A stretch of 64,000 nucleotides of DNA from an uncultured Bacilli bacterium. Its GTDB lineage: Bacteria; Bacillota_I; Bacilli_A; RF39; UBA660. The notes beneath the pieces are model-generated. The model saw only the letters and a list, made by a program, of their open reading frames with translations. It did not search any database and was not told where the DNA came from. The stretch is from positions 186,001 to 250,000 of the forward strand of contig CAKOOJ010000002.1 in the NCBI GenBank assembly GCA_934098385.1. The letters run 5' to 3'. Position 1 is the stretch's first letter; each line of letters starts with the position of its first letter. A program made the position numbers and the translations under genes. Shown here piece after piece: positions 1-9,236 of this stretch.

Positions 1-1069
1 ATCTAGTTTTAGAATTAGCAAATTATTTGTTAATGAAGGTATTAATAGAGTAGAGAAAAAAGAAGCATATTATGGTGATATAGTTACTATTGCTGGATGT
101 AGTACTATAAGTATAGGTGATACTGTATGTAGTTTAGGTAAACCTAATCCATTACCTCCAATACATATTGATAGACCTACATTATCTATGAATTTCTTAG
201 TTAATAATAGTCCTTTTGCTGGACAAAGTGGTAAGTTTTTAACTAATAGACATTTAAGAGAAAGATTAGAAAAAGAACTTGAAACTAATGTTGGTTTAGA
301 AGTAGAAGAATTAGAAAATAGTGATGGTTTTAAAGTTAGTGGTCGTGGTGAATTACATTTATCTGTACTTTTAGAAAATATGAGAAGAGAAGGATATGAA
401 TTATCTGTTTCAAAACCTCAAGTATTAATCGAAGAAATTGATGGTGTTAAATGTGAACCATTTGAAAAAGTAATTGTTAATACTCCTAGTGATTATGCTA
501 GTACAATTATAAGTGATTTACAAGAAAGAAAAGGATTACTTTTATCAATGCAAACTACTGATGATAATTACACTCATATGGAATTTAGTGCTCCTACACG
601 TGGTTTAATTGGTTATAGAAGTGCATTTATAACTAATACTAAAGGTGAAGGTGTTATGGTTCGTAGTTTTGATGAATATAAACCTTATGCTGGTGATTTA
701 ACTACTCGTAAAAATGGTGTGTTAGTTTCAATGGAAACTGGTAAGACTTTAGGATATTCTTTATTCAATTTACAAGATAGAGGTACATTGATTGTTGGAC
801 CAGCAACTGATGTTTATGTTGGCATGGTTGTTGGTATAAATAATCGTGATAACGATTTAAATGTTAATCCTTGTAAAAATAAAGAAATGTCTAATACAAG
901 AAGTAAAAGTAGTGATGATGCTATTCAACTAGTACCACCAAAAACATTCTCATTAGAAGAAGCTTTAGAATTTATTGAAGATGATGAATATGTTGAAGTT
1001 ACACCTGATGCAATTAGAATAAGAAAAGCTATATTAGATCCTAAAGATAGATATAGAAATAATAGATGA
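1..1069 (+). CDS. typA: TypA/BipA translational GTPase, 5'-truncated by the window edge
   Basis: The reading frame is open from base 2, so the first in-frame ATG (188) is internal and the gene begins outside the window. What remains is the part after the G domain: an EF-Tu domain II-like stretch (GDIVTIAG), the domain III block SGRGELHLSVLLENMRREG, and the BipA-specific C-terminal domain with the APTRGLIGYRS motif near 600. TypA is a ribosome-associated GTPase of the EF-G class that acts in stress and low-temperature ribosome assembly (family knowledge). The GTP-binding motifs cannot be checked because they are missing from the window. It stops with TGA, direct evidence that TGA is not a sense codon here. 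Confidence 0.95.
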   Translation, partial: SSFRISKLFVNEGINRVEKKEAYYGDIVTIAGCSTISIGDTVCSLGKPNPLPPIHIDRPTLSMNFLVNNSPFAGQSGKFLTNRHLRERLEKELETNVGLEVEELENSDGFKVSGRGELHLSVLLENMRREGYELSVSKPQVLIEEIDGVKCEPFEKVIVNTPSDYASTIISDLQERKGLLLSMQTTDDNYTHMEFSAPTRGLIGYRSAFITNTKGEGVMVRSFDEYKPYAGDLTTRKNGVLVSMETGKTLGYSLFNLQDRGTLIVGPATDVYVGMVVGINNRDNDLNVNPCKNKEMSNTRSKSSDDAIQLVPPKTFSLEEALEFIEDDEYVEVTPDAIRIRKAILDPKDRYRNNR

Positions 1070-1164
1070 TAAAATGAGTTTCTAGTTTTTAGAGCTCTTT
1101 TTTGTTTAAAAACATACAAGATAATTGAAATTATAATTATTTTTGTATAATAAATTTATGGGAG

Positions 1165-1547
1165 GTGATTTTGATAGATGATTACATATCACCATTTGAA
1201 ATAACTAATTTAATGTTAGAAAGAGTTTCTTCTATAATGAAAAAAGTAGGTAAAATAGATAATTATAATGATTTAAATAAAATACCTATATTAAGAAGAA
1301 ATAATATAATTAAATCTATTCATTCATCTTTAGCAATTGAAGCAATTCTTTATCTTTTATTGAAGTAAAGGATGTTATGGATTTTGGAGTTTTATATACA
1401 AAAAAAGAATTAATGAATTTACTAAATATGAAATCTAGAGTTTTATTTAGAAAAAGGTTATTTGTTGCCAGCGATAGAAAAGGTTTAATCAAAATGAGTT
1501 TGCCAAATAGCCCAACAAGTAAAAATCGAACATATTACAAGCAATAA
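1165..1547 (+). pseudogene. Decayed Fic-family protein, internally deleted and frameshifted
   Basis: The N-terminal part (1165-1335) reads like the Fic-protein N-terminal helix region: SPFEITNLML, LRRNNIIKSIHSSLAIEA. After SLAIEA one base is missing; shifting frame restores NSLSFIEVKDVMD, the expected continuation. The sequence then jumps straight to a winged-helix-like C-terminus (LYTKKELMNLLNMKSR, PAIE, KGLIKMSLPNSPTSKN), with two more frame changes near 1460-1480. The catalytic Fic core (HPFxxGNGR) is absent. Fic enzymes normally AMPylate or otherwise modify proteins; this copy cannot. The formal start may be GTG 1165 or TTG 1171, both right behind a GGAGG site. Confidence 0.75.
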
Positions 1548-1549
1548 TA

Positions 1550-1586
1550 AAAGATGTTTAAGCAATTAGTTTTAAACATCTTTTTT
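1550..1586. terminator. Bidirectional terminator between Fic relic and FemAB gene
   Basis: Perfect 12-bp arms AAAGATGTTTAA / TTAAACATCTTT separated by about 10 nt and followed by a T-run. It lies at the tail of the + strand relic and overlaps the stop codon of the - strand gene, so it can serve both directions. Confidence 0.7.
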
Positions 1587-2816
1587 CTTTGTAAATTCAT
1601 TTGATAATAAATTATTTTTTTCTACTCTTTTAAATCCCCAGTTGTTAATTATTAAATCTAGTTCTCCAATATATTCAACTATTTCTGGATTAAATCCTAT
1701 TTTAAATCTATTTAATCCTTTGAATTTAGAATCGTCTGTAAAGTCATCTGCTATACCGTTTATGTCACATATATCGTAATCATTTTTATACATTTCAAAT
1801 ATTTTATGATGTAGGAAGTAATTTGGATTTAAATAATTATATTTTTTATCTACACCAGCAATAAAAATACTAGTTTTGTTTTTATATTTAATTACAATAG
1901 CTCCTGCAATATATGTTACCTCATTTTTTTTCATTCCTTCTGTAGCATATATTACATCTTGTTTGTATTGTTCTAATGCTTTGTCTGAATTCATTTTTTC
2001 ATTTAAGTTTTTTTCGCTAGTGTCTGTTCTTAAACGAGCATTTAGCTCTTCATTTTTAATTTGTTCATCTTCTACTCTTTTTTTGGCATTTATCAAATAG
2101 GCTTCATAATTTACCTTGACTAGTAGTAAATCTGCTAACTCATTTCTTTTGAAACTATTATAAATGTTTCTATAATAATTAACATTTCTATCTTTCATAT
2201 TTTTTATGAATTCATATAATATTTCAATTTTAGTTCCATCTGCTATTTCAAGTTCAAGTCCGTTTGTTTCGCTTTTTAGTATATTACTTCTAAATTTCTT
2301 ATCTAATTTATTTACGTCGTATTCTTTTAAATTTACTAATGCAGTTAATTTTGGTTGTAATAGCTCAAGTGGTGTTAGTTCTTTTCTTTTTTTAAATCCT
2401 AAACTTTTTAAATTATCTAAAATAGTTATGTTTTCATTTGTTATTCTTTCAAAATTATTTTTATAATCAATTGTAGCTATAGGTATTTCTGGATTAATTT
2501 TTAAAAATATTATTTTTTTTCTTTTATAATATCTTATTAAATTTCTTGTAAATTTTTTAACTAATTCAGTATCATTGTAATCAATTATATATCCTTTTGG
2601 ACAATATGCATAATAGTACCTTTTGCCTATTTTTTTTGTTAAGAACATACCTGCAGCAAGTATTTCTAAATCATTTGTAGTGTAAGCAACGAAGGAATAA
2701 TCAAATCCTGTTTCTGACATGACCATACCATAATTTGCTGTTTGACAATAATTACTATATGAATTTTTATTTGCAAATTCCTCAAATTTTTCTTTACTTA
2801 TTTCTATCATTTTCAT
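1572..2816 (-). CDS. FemAB/MurM-type peptidoglycan interpeptide-bridge aminoacyltransferase
   Basis: 414 aa, the usual length for FemX/FemA/FemB/MurM enzymes, which transfer an amino acid from aminoacyl-tRNA to the side chain of lipid II or the stem peptide in the cytoplasm. Seen: the N-terminal GNAT-like half beginning with KFEEFANKNSYSNYCQT, the YYYAYCPKGYIIDY block, a charged helical arm of about 60 residues in the middle (around 240-300, rich in K/E) typical of the coiled-coil insertion, and a C-terminal NPNYFLHHKIFEMYK segment. Start at 2816 is preceded by AGGTGA. It is a stand-alone gene transcribed against its neighbours. It implies a walled cell with branched cross-links. The amino acid added cannot be told from sequence. 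Confidence 0.88.
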   Translation of the reverse strand: MKMIEISKEKFEEFANKNSYSNYCQTANYGMVMSETGFDYSFVAYTTNDLEILAAGMFLTKKIGKRYYYAYCPKGYIIDYNDTELVKKFTRNLIRYYKRKKIIFLKINPEIPIATIDYKNNFERITNENITILDNLKSLGFKKRKELTPLELLQPKLTALVNLKEYDVNKLDKKFRSNILKSETNGLELEIADGTKIEILYEFIKNMKDRNVNYYRNIYNSFKRNELADLLLVKVNYEAYLINAKKRVEDEQIKNEELNARLRTDTSEKNLNEKMNSDKALEQYKQDVIYATEGMKKNEVTYIAGAIVIKYKNKTSIFIAGVDKKYNYLNPNYFLHHKIFEMYKNDYDICDINGIADDFTDDSKFKGLNRFKIGFNPEIVEYIGELDLIINNWGFKRVEKNNLLSNEFTKKKDV

Positions 2817-2989
2817 GCTTATTCACCTATTTATAATTATAGCAAATATGCAGTTTATTGACAATTTAAATTTAGTGTGATAAATTAAATTTATATTTTA
2901 TTACTTATTTTATTACTTATTTGTTGAAATGTAAGTAAATATGTGGTAAATTAGTTATTGAATTTATTGAGTTAACGGAAGGTGATTAA

Positions 2990-3205
2990 ATGGAAACTGT
3001 ATTAATGGTTGTTTCGATATTATTAATAGTATTAGTTTTATTACAAAGTAATAAGGCTAGCAATGGAGCACAAATAATAAGTGGTGGTAATGCTGATTTA
3101 TTTTCTAAACAAAAAGAGAGAGGATCAGAATTATTCATTACTAGATTAACTGCTGTTTTAGGAGCTATATTCTTTATAATATCATTTATATTATATATTA
3201 AATAA
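2990..3205 (+). CDS. secG: SecG, preprotein translocase subunit
   Basis: 71 aa with two hydrophobic helices (about 1-19 and 50-70) separated by a short polar loop with the SecG-like segment NADLFSKQKERG. SecG joins SecYE in the membrane and helps SecA-driven export. The Bacillus order secG-rnr-smpB is preserved exactly here: rnr starts 78 nt later and smpB overlaps rnr. A hairpin with a T-run follows at 3218, so secG may have its own transcript as well as being the head of the group. Confidence 0.93.
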   Translation: METVLMVVSILLIVLVLLQSNKASNGAQIISGGNADLFSKQKERGSELFITRLTAVLGAIFFIISFILYIK

Positions 3206-3217
3206 GTTTACACTTTT

Positions 3218-3249
3218 AAGCATGAATATTATAGTATTTATGCTTTTTT
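3218..3249 (+). terminator. Hairpin/T-run after secG
   Basis: AAGCAT and ATGCTT arms with a 16-nt loop and a T-run, immediately before an extended -10 box (TGATATAAT at 3252-3260) that probably drives rnr. Confidence 0.5.
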
Positions 3250-3251
3250 AA

Positions 3252-3260
3252 TGATATAAT
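3252..3260 (+). promoter_or_regulatory. Extended -10 promoter element for rnr
   Basis: TGATATAAT is a TGnTATAAT extended -10 box 23 nt upstream of the rnr ATG. The same box recurs before pcrA (11086) and before the epimerase gene (near 53211), so it looks like a standard housekeeping promoter of this genome. Confidence 0.5.
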
Positions 3261-3282
3261 TTTTAAAAGGGTATGTGATATT

Positions 3283-5397
3283 ATGAAAGAACAAGTAATT
3301 AATGTTATGAGTGATAGATATGAAGCACTTGATGTAATAGAAATTAATGATTTATTAGAATTAACTAGTCCTGAAGATTTAAGTAGATTAAATAATGTTT
3401 TATGTGAATTAGAAAAAGATGGTGTCGTTTATAAAACTAAAAAGGATAAATATATTTTATTTAAGAATTGTCCTAGTTTAAAAGCAGGTATATTATCTTT
3501 AAATAAAAAAGGATTTGGTTTTCTAATTATTAAAGATGGAGAAGATATATATATTGATAAAGATAATATTAATGGTGCTGTTAATGATGATAGAGTATTA
3601 GTTGAAATAATTAATAATCATGGTAAAACTGAGGGTAGAGTACTTAGAGTTTTAAATAGAGATTTAAGTAATTTGATTGGTGAAATATATTTTGTCAATA
3701 ATAAACCTTTTGTTAAGTTGGAGGATAAGAATAAAAAGTTAGATATTAAGTTAGATCCTAAGAGTAGAAATGGTTTAGTGGAAGGCACTAAAGTAATTGT
3801 GAGTATTACTAAAGAAATGTCTAAGAATAAGTATATGGGTAGGGTAACTACTGTTATAGGTCATAAAGATGATCCTGGTGTTGATATTAAGTTAGTTGCT
3901 TATAAATATGGTATTTATGAAGAGTTTAGTAAAAAGGCAATCGAACAAACAGAAGCTATACCTAGTGTTGTAGGGGATAGTGAATTAAAGGGTAGAACTG
4001 ATTTAACTAATGAAGTTATATTTACTATTGATGGTGATGATACTAAGGATATAGATGATGCAATTAGTTATAAATTTGAAAATGGGTTACATGTTTTAGG
4101 AGTCCATATTGCCGATGTTTCATATTATGTTACTGAAAATAGTTATCTTGATAAGGACGCTTTAAGTCGTGGTACTAGTTCTTATTTGGCAGATAGTGTT
4201 ATACCTATGCTTCCTCATAAATTATCAAACGGTATTTGTTCTTTGAATGAAGGTGTTGTTAGACTTACTCAATCTTGTGTTATGAAAATAAATAGTGAAG
4301 GTAATGTTGTTAATTATGATATATTTCCATCATTTATAAAATCTAGAAAGAAAATGACTTATAAGAAAGTTAATGATATTATTATGCGTAATGTTGTTGA
4401 TTCTAGTTATGAGGAATTTAGTGATATTTTAAAACAAATGAATGAGTTAGCACATATATTACGTAGAAATAAAGTTAAAAGAGGGTATATAGATTTTGAT
4501 TTAGATGAAGCAAAGATTATTGTTGATGAAGATAAGAATGTTGTTGGAATAGAAAAAAGAGTTAGAGAAGATGCAGAACGTATGATTGAAGATTTTATGA
4601 TTGCTGCTAATGAAACTGTTGCAACACATATTTATAATATGGATTTACCATTTATTTATAGAGTTCATGATGTTCCTAATGCTGATAAGATTGATAAATT
4701 TTTAAAATTAGTTAGTTTACTTGGATATAAAGTTAATGGAAAAGTTAAAGATTTAACTCCAGTAAGTATGCAAAAATTATTAAATCAATTAAAAGATGTT
4801 CCTCAATATAAAATACTTTCTAGTATGTTATTACGTAGTATGAGAAAGGCTATATATCAAAAGGATAATATAGGACATTTTGGATTGGGTAGCAAATGTT
4901 ATACTCATTTTACATCACCTATTAGACGTTATCCAGATTTAGAAGTTCATAGATTGTTAAGAAAATATTTATATGAAAATAAAATTGATAATGAAACTAT
5001 TGATTATTATAATGCTAACTTAGATTATATTGCAGGACAGGCTAGTGAAAGAGAACAGGCTAGTGTTGATGCAGAACGTGAAGTTGATGATATGAAAATG
5101 GCTGAATATATGGAAAAACATATTGGAGAAGAATTTGATGGTGTTATAAGTGGTGTGGAATCTTTTGGATTATTTGTTGAATTAGATAATTTAATTGAAG
5201 GTTTAGTCCATGTAAATAGTTTAAAGGGGGATTACTATAATTATGTTGAAGAACTATTATGTTTGATTGGACAAAATACTAAAAAACGTTATACTTTAGG
5301 AGATAAAGTGCGTGTAAAGGTAGTTGGCGCTAGTAAAGAGTCTAGAACTATTGATTTTGAGTTAGTGGGGGATAATAATGATGGAGATAAAGAATAG
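3283..5397 (+). CDS. rnr: Ribonuclease R
   Basis: 704 aa, normal for the RNB-family exoribonuclease that degrades structured RNA 3'-5' and works with SmpB/tmRNA. Order of domains: N-terminal winged helix (about 1-60), cold-shock OB folds (to about 230), the RNB catalytic domain with the aspartate cluster in FTIDGDDTKDIDDAIS (about 250) and the conserved YTHFTSPIRRYPDL block (about 545), and a C-terminal S1 domain (GVISGVESFGLFVELDN, about 625-640). A start at ATG 3283 fits the extended -10 box upstream. smpB overlaps the 3' end, indicating translational coupling of two partners in ribosome rescue. Confidence 0.96.
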   Translation: MKEQVINVMSDRYEALDVIEINDLLELTSPEDLSRLNNVLCELEKDGVVYKTKKDKYILFKNCPSLKAGILSLNKKGFGFLIIKDGEDIYIDKDNINGAVNDDRVLVEIINNHGKTEGRVLRVLNRDLSNLIGEIYFVNNKPFVKLEDKNKKLDIKLDPKSRNGLVEGTKVIVSITKEMSKNKYMGRVTTVIGHKDDPGVDIKLVAYKYGIYEEFSKKAIEQTEAIPSVVGDSELKGRTDLTNEVIFTIDGDDTKDIDDAISYKFENGLHVLGVHIADVSYYVTENSYLDKDALSRGTSSYLADSVIPMLPHKLSNGICSLNEGVVRLTQSCVMKINSEGNVVNYDIFPSFIKSRKKMTYKKVNDIIMRNVVDSSYEEFSDILKQMNELAHILRRNKVKRGYIDFDLDEAKIIVDEDKNVVGIEKRVREDAERMIEDFMIAANETVATHIYNMDLPFIYRVHDVPNADKIDKFLKLVSLLGYKVNGKVKDLTPVSMQKLLNQLKDVPQYKILSSMLLRSMRKAIYQKDNIGHFGLGSKCYTHFTSPIRRYPDLEVHRLLRKYLYENKIDNETIDYYNANLDYIAGQASEREQASVDAEREVDDMKMAEYMEKHIGEEFDGVISGVESFGLFVELDNLIEGLVHVNSLKGDYYNYVEELLCLIGQNTKKRYTLGDKVRVKVVGASKESRTIDFELVGDNNDGDKE

Positions 5398-5815
5398 AAA
5401 AGCTTATTTTGATTATTTTATTGAAAGAGAAATTGAATGTGGTATAGTTTTATCTGGTACAGAAATTAAATCAATTAGAAAAGGTAGTGCTAATTTAAAA
5501 GATACATATGCTAGAATTAAAAATGATGAAGTATTTGTTATAAATATGTATATTGCTCCTTATGAAGAGGGTAATAGATATAATGTTCCTGAAAGAAGAG
5601 AGCGAAAACTTTTATTAAAGAGAAATGAAATTGTTAAATTAAAAAGTGAAGTAATGAAAGATGGATATAGTTTAATACCACTTAAATTATATTTTAAAGG
5701 AAATTATGCTAAAATACTTCTTGGATTATGTAAGGGTAAAAAATTATATGATAAAAGAGAAAGTATTAAGGAACGTGATTTAAAAAGAGAAAATAAAAAT
5801 ATTAGTGTTTACTAG
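5378..5815 (+). CDS. smpB: SmpB, tmRNA-binding protein
   Basis: 145 aa. Seen are the SmpB hallmarks: NRKAYFDYFIEREIECGIVLSGTEIKS near the N-terminus, KDTYARI, the PYEEGNRYNV block and a basic C-terminal tail (KKLYDKRESIKERD). SmpB delivers tmRNA to stalled ribosomes. It overlaps rnr by 20 nt; ATG 5378 and ATG 5381 are adjacent, and the GGGGGAT ahead of them inside rnr could serve as the ribosome site. No tmRNA gene is seen next to it, which is common. Confidence 0.96.
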   Translation: MMEIKNRKAYFDYFIEREIECGIVLSGTEIKSIRKGSANLKDTYARIKNDEVFVINMYIAPYEEGNRYNVPERRERKLLLKRNEIVKLKSEVMKDGYSLIPLKLYFKGNYAKILLGLCKGKKLYDKRESIKERDLKRENKNISVY

Positions 5816-5837
5816 TGTTTTTTATTTTATAAAATAA

Positions 5838-5869
5838 AAATAGAATATTGTTTAAACATTCTATTTGTT
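5838..5869. terminator. Convergent bidirectional terminator
   Basis: AAATAGAAT / ATTCTATTT arms (9 bp, 11-nt loop), between the end of smpB on the + strand and the stop codon of the - strand gene ending at 5861. Confidence 0.6.
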
Positions 5870-6124
5870 TGTAAATTCATAATAGTTTCTTTCTGATAAT
5901 TTATCTAGTAGTTCTTCTAGTTCTGGTATATCTTCTTCATAATCTAAAATATCTTCTATTTTAATCATTAAATCTCTTAGACTATTTGATGTTTCATAAT
6001 CAATATTATATCTTTTGAGAATATCTATTTGATTATTGGTTAAATATAAATTTTCGTTTATTTTGATAAGTTTATTGTTTTCAAAGTCAATATTATTTAA
6101 TATGTCATTTATTTCTTCATTCAT
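5861..6124 (-). CDS. Unknown small acidic protein
   Basis: About 87 aa from ATG 6124 (MNEEINDILNN), which overlaps the stop of the upstream gene in an ATGA arrangement; an in-frame ATG at 6133 is an alternative. The protein is acidic, without a signal or membrane segment, and looks alpha-helical (LRDLMIKIEDILDYEEDIPELEELLDKL pattern of leucines every three to four residues). I do not recognise a family. Coupling to the preceding membrane protein gene suggests that the two act together. Confidence 0.6.
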   Translation of the reverse strand: MNEEINDILNNIDFENNKLIKINENLYLTNNQIDILKRYNIDYETSNSLRDLMIKIEDILDYEEDIPELEELLDKLSERNYYEFTNK

Positions 6125-6533
6125 TTTTATCATCCTCAAATATATTGTTGTTAATTATAATGTTATAATTGTTGTCTATTGTTCCTTTGATTGTTTTAGA
6201 AAATGTTACTATATTATTTTTTATTGATAAGTTTCCTTCATAGTAATTGGTTGTGCAGTTATTGTCTGTTAAACTCATTGTATATGATTTATCTTTATTT
6301 ATTATTATATAATCTTTAGTATTACATTCTGTAATATTTGTTTTTTTACCTACTATTTTATTTATGTTTACTGCATTAATGTATGGAATCAACTCGTTAT
6401 AAGTTAAATAAATAACAAGTGTTATTAGTAGAATAGTTATTAATATTATGAGTATTTTTAAGGGATTAGTTTTTTTCTTTTCTACATATGGTAGAGAATC
6501 AATGTTTCTTATTTTTTGTTTCAAGATTGTCAT
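6117..6533 (-). CDS. Unknown protein with one membrane anchor
   Basis: 138 aa. A basic cytoplasmic N-terminus (about 1-23, ending VEKKKTNPLK) is followed by one transmembrane helix (about 25-46) and an extracytoplasmic part of about 90 residues rich in Asn, Thr and Ile with a predicted beta character. Two cysteines in the outer part (ECNTKD, DNNCTTN) could form a disulfide. ATG 6533 is preceded by GGAAGTGAT. Family not recognised. It is divergent from the unknown cluster starting at 6674 and co-transcribed with the gene ending at 5861. Confidence 0.65.
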   Translation of the reverse strand: MTILKQKIRNIDSLPYVEKKKTNPLKILIILITILLITLVIYLTYNELIPYINAVNINKIVGKKTNITECNTKDYIIINKDKSYTMSLTDNNCTTNYYEGNLSIKNNIVTFSKTIKGTIDNNYNIIINNNIFEDDKNE

Positions 6534-6618
6534 ATAATCACTTCCTAGAAATATTATAATATAAATTTATTAAACAAACTAGCATTATATTATTTTTTTA
6601 GAAACTTAGATAAAACAA

Positions 6619-6647
6619 TTGTTTTCATATAAAAAATATGGTATACT
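6619..6647 (+). promoter_or_regulatory. Sigma-A-type promoter for the 6.7-9.5 kb cluster
   Basis: TTGTTT (6619-6624), a 17-nt spacer and TATACT (6642-6647), 27 nt upstream of the ATG at 6674. Confidence 0.6.
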
Positions 6648-6673
6648 TTTTATAGTATGGGAGGCTAGATATT

Positions 6674-7636
6674 ATGTATATCAATTCCTTTATAACAGAG
6701 TTATCTAAGAAAATAGATACTGTTGATGAGCAGTTAAAAGATTTTCAAAGTAAGATGGATAGAATAAATGATGTTAAAAATATGCTTACATTGAAAACAT
6801 TAAAGGATATAGATGATTTAAAAGGGGAGGATTTGGCCTTAATTGATAAAGATGACTTCATGAAAATATTAGAAGTATTTAATTTCGATGAAAAAGAAGA
6901 AAAGATGAAAATTTTCTTTAATGCTAGTGTTAGTATTAAAGTTAATCAAAAGCTTGCTAGTGATGGAGAAATTGATGTTGATAATAAAGAACAGGTATCT
7001 ACATATGTTAATTGGCTAAATGAACAAATAAAATACATTAAAGAATATATAAAAGATTTTAATAATAATAATAAAGAATATTATAATAGTTTAAAAATAA
7101 GTGATACTTTATATAAGAAATATATAAGTTATTTTAAAAATGATAAATTAATTAAACCTATATATGATATAGAAGAATTTAATGAAGTTCTTAAAAAGAG
7201 TGGAATTATAACTAGTGAAAAGTGGCAAATTTTAGAATATATTGGTGAAAAAAATATAGATTTTGCTAGAAAAAGTGAAGCTGATAAAAAGAATGATATT
7301 ATAGAATATAGTGATGAAGAAATATTATCGTTTGTTGACAGTATTTTGATTAGAGAAAAAAATTTAATTAATAATATTACTAGTGAAATATTAAAAACAT
7401 CTTTAGAAATAATGGATTATGATGATGAAAAGTTAGAAAAAATGAATTTAACTAATGATATGTTGGTTAAATATCAAAAGGTTCCTATATTAGATACAAT
7501 GAATAAGATGTATAAGGAAACTAAAATGATGCTAAAGGAAGATAAAGATAGTGATGCTATTAAAATAGAGAAGAATTTAAAAGATTTACTTGAATTAGTA
7601 GACAGCTACGACGTTATTAAAAAAATTGAAAGTTAG
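6674..7636 (+). CDS. Unknown helical cytoplasmic protein, first gene of a four-gene cluster
   Basis: 320 aa, no signal peptide or membrane helix, rich in Lys, Asp, Glu and Ile, with long heptad-like stretches (FITELSKKIDTVDEQLKDF at the start; the end is also helical). It is not assigned to a family. A good sigma-A promoter precedes it and it is followed 12 nt later by the gene at 7648 with a strong AGGAGG site, so 6674-9507 reads as one operon of unknown function. A structural or scaffold role is possible but only a guess. Confidence 0.6.
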   Translation: MYINSFITELSKKIDTVDEQLKDFQSKMDRINDVKNMLTLKTLKDIDDLKGEDLALIDKDDFMKILEVFNFDEKEEKMKIFFNASVSIKVNQKLASDGEIDVDNKEQVSTYVNWLNEQIKYIKEYIKDFNNNNKEYYNSLKISDTLYKKYISYFKNDKLIKPIYDIEEFNEVLKKSGIITSEKWQILEYIGEKNIDFARKSEADKKNDIIEYSDEEILSFVDSILIREKNLINNITSEILKTSLEIMDYDDEKLEKMNLTNDMLVKYQKVPILDTMNKMYKETKMMLKEDKDSDAIKIEKNLKDLLELVDSYDVIKKIES

Positions 7637-7647
7637 GAGGTTATATC

Positions 7648-8562
7648 TTGGAATTTATTAATGTATTATTAGAATATTTTTCTATGTTTAAAAAATATGA
7701 AGAGTTTAATGAAAATGATAAAAGTATTTTGAAGAATATAGATAATATTATTAATATTTTAAATAATGTTAAAAATCGTACTGATAAAATTCAATATATT
7801 ACTAATTATAAAGAGGTTAGTAAGATTGCTACTAGATGTGATATAAGTAGTATATTGGATGATTATTTGAAAGAAAAATATGATATAACAAAGGATAGTG
7901 TTAGTGGTTATCTAAAAGATATTGTTAATAATATAAATAAAGGTATAGATTTTATTATGTATGATATTATGCTTAATTTAAATAGGTATAATATATATTT
8001 GATGAATAAGAAAGTTAAATCACAAGATATACCAATTACTTCTGATATTAATTTTAATACTATTGATGTTAAATTAAAAGATGTATTAAGTTATTTGGAA
8101 GTTAGTGAAAACGATATAGATAAAGATTTATTAAGTGATTTAAGTAAATATGTTAATCTAGATAAATTTAAATCTTTTGCTATAAGTATTAAGACTGATA
8201 GTGGTATGAGAAGAGTTTTATTTGATAAATTAGAAGATAAAAATGTTTTAATTAGTATTATGCTTCATTCAAGTTTAGAAAATGTTGATAATATTATTAA
8301 AATTTTTATGAGTGAAAATGCTAATATTAATAAAGTTGTTTCAAATATTCCTTCTATATTTATTAAAGATTTGGTTAGTAGCAAATGCAAATATAATTGT
8401 GTTATGTGTAATTACGATAACTTTGTTAATAATTATAGTTTAATTAAGGAAAATGGCGTGGATTTTAAGAAAATGCTTAATTTTGATATTTTCTTTATAA
8501 ATGATTTTAATGTTAATAGGGGTTTAGTAGATAAATTAAATAAAATGGAGGTAAGTAATTAA
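7648..8562 (+). CDS. Unknown repeat-containing helical protein, second gene of cluster
   Basis: 304 aa, TTG start at 7648 chosen because AGGAGG lies 6 nt upstream. No membrane segment. The C-terminal third has loosely repeated helical units of the kind FVNNYSLIKENGVDFKKML, in which a helix pair is followed by a turn with Gly and a hydrophobic helix. Similar units occur in the next two genes, which recalls mTERF-like or other alpha-solenoid repeats, but I cannot name a family. It touches the next gene by one base (TAATG). The three genes may once have been a single longer solenoid protein. Confidence 0.55.
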   Translation: MEFINVLLEYFSMFKKYEEFNENDKSILKNIDNIINILNNVKNRTDKIQYITNYKEVSKIATRCDISSILDDYLKEKYDITKDSVSGYLKDIVNNINKGIDFIMYDIMLNLNRYNIYLMNKKVKSQDIPITSDINFNTIDVKLKDVLSYLEVSENDIDKDLLSDLSKYVNLDKFKSFAISIKTDSGMRRVLFDKLEDKNVLISIMLHSSLENVDNIIKIFMSENANINKVVSNIPSIFIKDLVSSKCKYNCVMCNYDNFVNNYSLIKENGVDFKKMLNFDIFFINDFNVNRGLVDKLNKMEVSN

Positions 8563-9236
8563 TGGGGGCAATATGTAAAAATGTTTTAGAACATGTAGGT
8601 GGTATTTTAGTTAGTAATCCTAATGTTGTTTTTGAAAATATACATGTTTTAAATAGATATGGTATTAGTTTATCTAATGATAGTAATAATAATGGTTACG
8701 TAATACTAGGTATGCAATCTTTACCTCTTAGATTAGATTATTTAATTGAAAAAGGATTATGGAAAAAAAGTGATGGTGTTAGTTTAGATAATATTGATTT
8801 TATCAGAGGACTTAACATACAAAAGACATATGGAGAAGCAAAAACTTGCAAAGATAAATCACTTTATGGTAAAATAGATAGTACTTCGTCTGATGAAGAG
8901 GTTTTACTTAATAAAATGTTTGTTAATGAAAACTTTGATGAAGTACGTTTAGAAAATTTCTTTAATGACCATAATGTAATAAAGAACATAGTTTCAGAAC
9001 TTGATAACAAATACTTAAATAAAGAAGGAACTTATTCTTTTGGAGTACATGTAGTTAGTAGAGAAAGAGTTTTACGTAATTTATGTAATTATAGAGGGAA
9101 AGAAAAAGACTTGGATATGTTTGTTAGTTGTTTAAAATATAAAAATAATGTAGCAAATATAGAAGAAGTTATTAATGCAGTAAAACCTCTATTAGAAATG
9201 GGTGAGGAAAGTGTTAAGTTATCTCAAAGAATATGA
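8562..9236 (+). CDS. Unknown repeat-containing protein, third gene of cluster
   Basis: 224 aa, start at 8562 overlapping the upstream stop by one base; GGAGG sits at about 8549. Recognisable units are NPNVVFENIHVLNRYGISLS and LPLRLDYLIEKGLW, alternating helices with a conserved Tyr-Gly-Ile turn, and a conserved-looking VVSRERVLRNLCNYR segment before the C-terminus. No catalytic motif is visible. It is in a different frame from its neighbours (7648 and 9202 share a frame), which fits a long repeat protein split by two compensating frameshifts as well as three separate proteins. Confidence 0.5.
   Translation: MGAICKNVLEHVGGILVSNPNVVFENIHVLNRYGISLSNDSNNNGYVILGMQSLPLRLDYLIEKGLWKKSDGVSLDNIDFIRGLNIQKTYGEAKTCKDKSLYGKIDSTSSDEEVLLNKMFVNENFDEVRLENFFNDHNVIKNIVSELDNKYLNKEGTYSFGVHVVSRERVLRNLCNYRGKEKDLDMFVSCLKYKNNVANIEEVINAVKPLLEMGEESVKLSQRI

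Noticed and set aside
5378..5900. tmRNA (ssrA) gene beside smpB
   Set aside because: Sequence after smpB is a terminator and a - strand gene; no tRNA-Ala-like ends seen.
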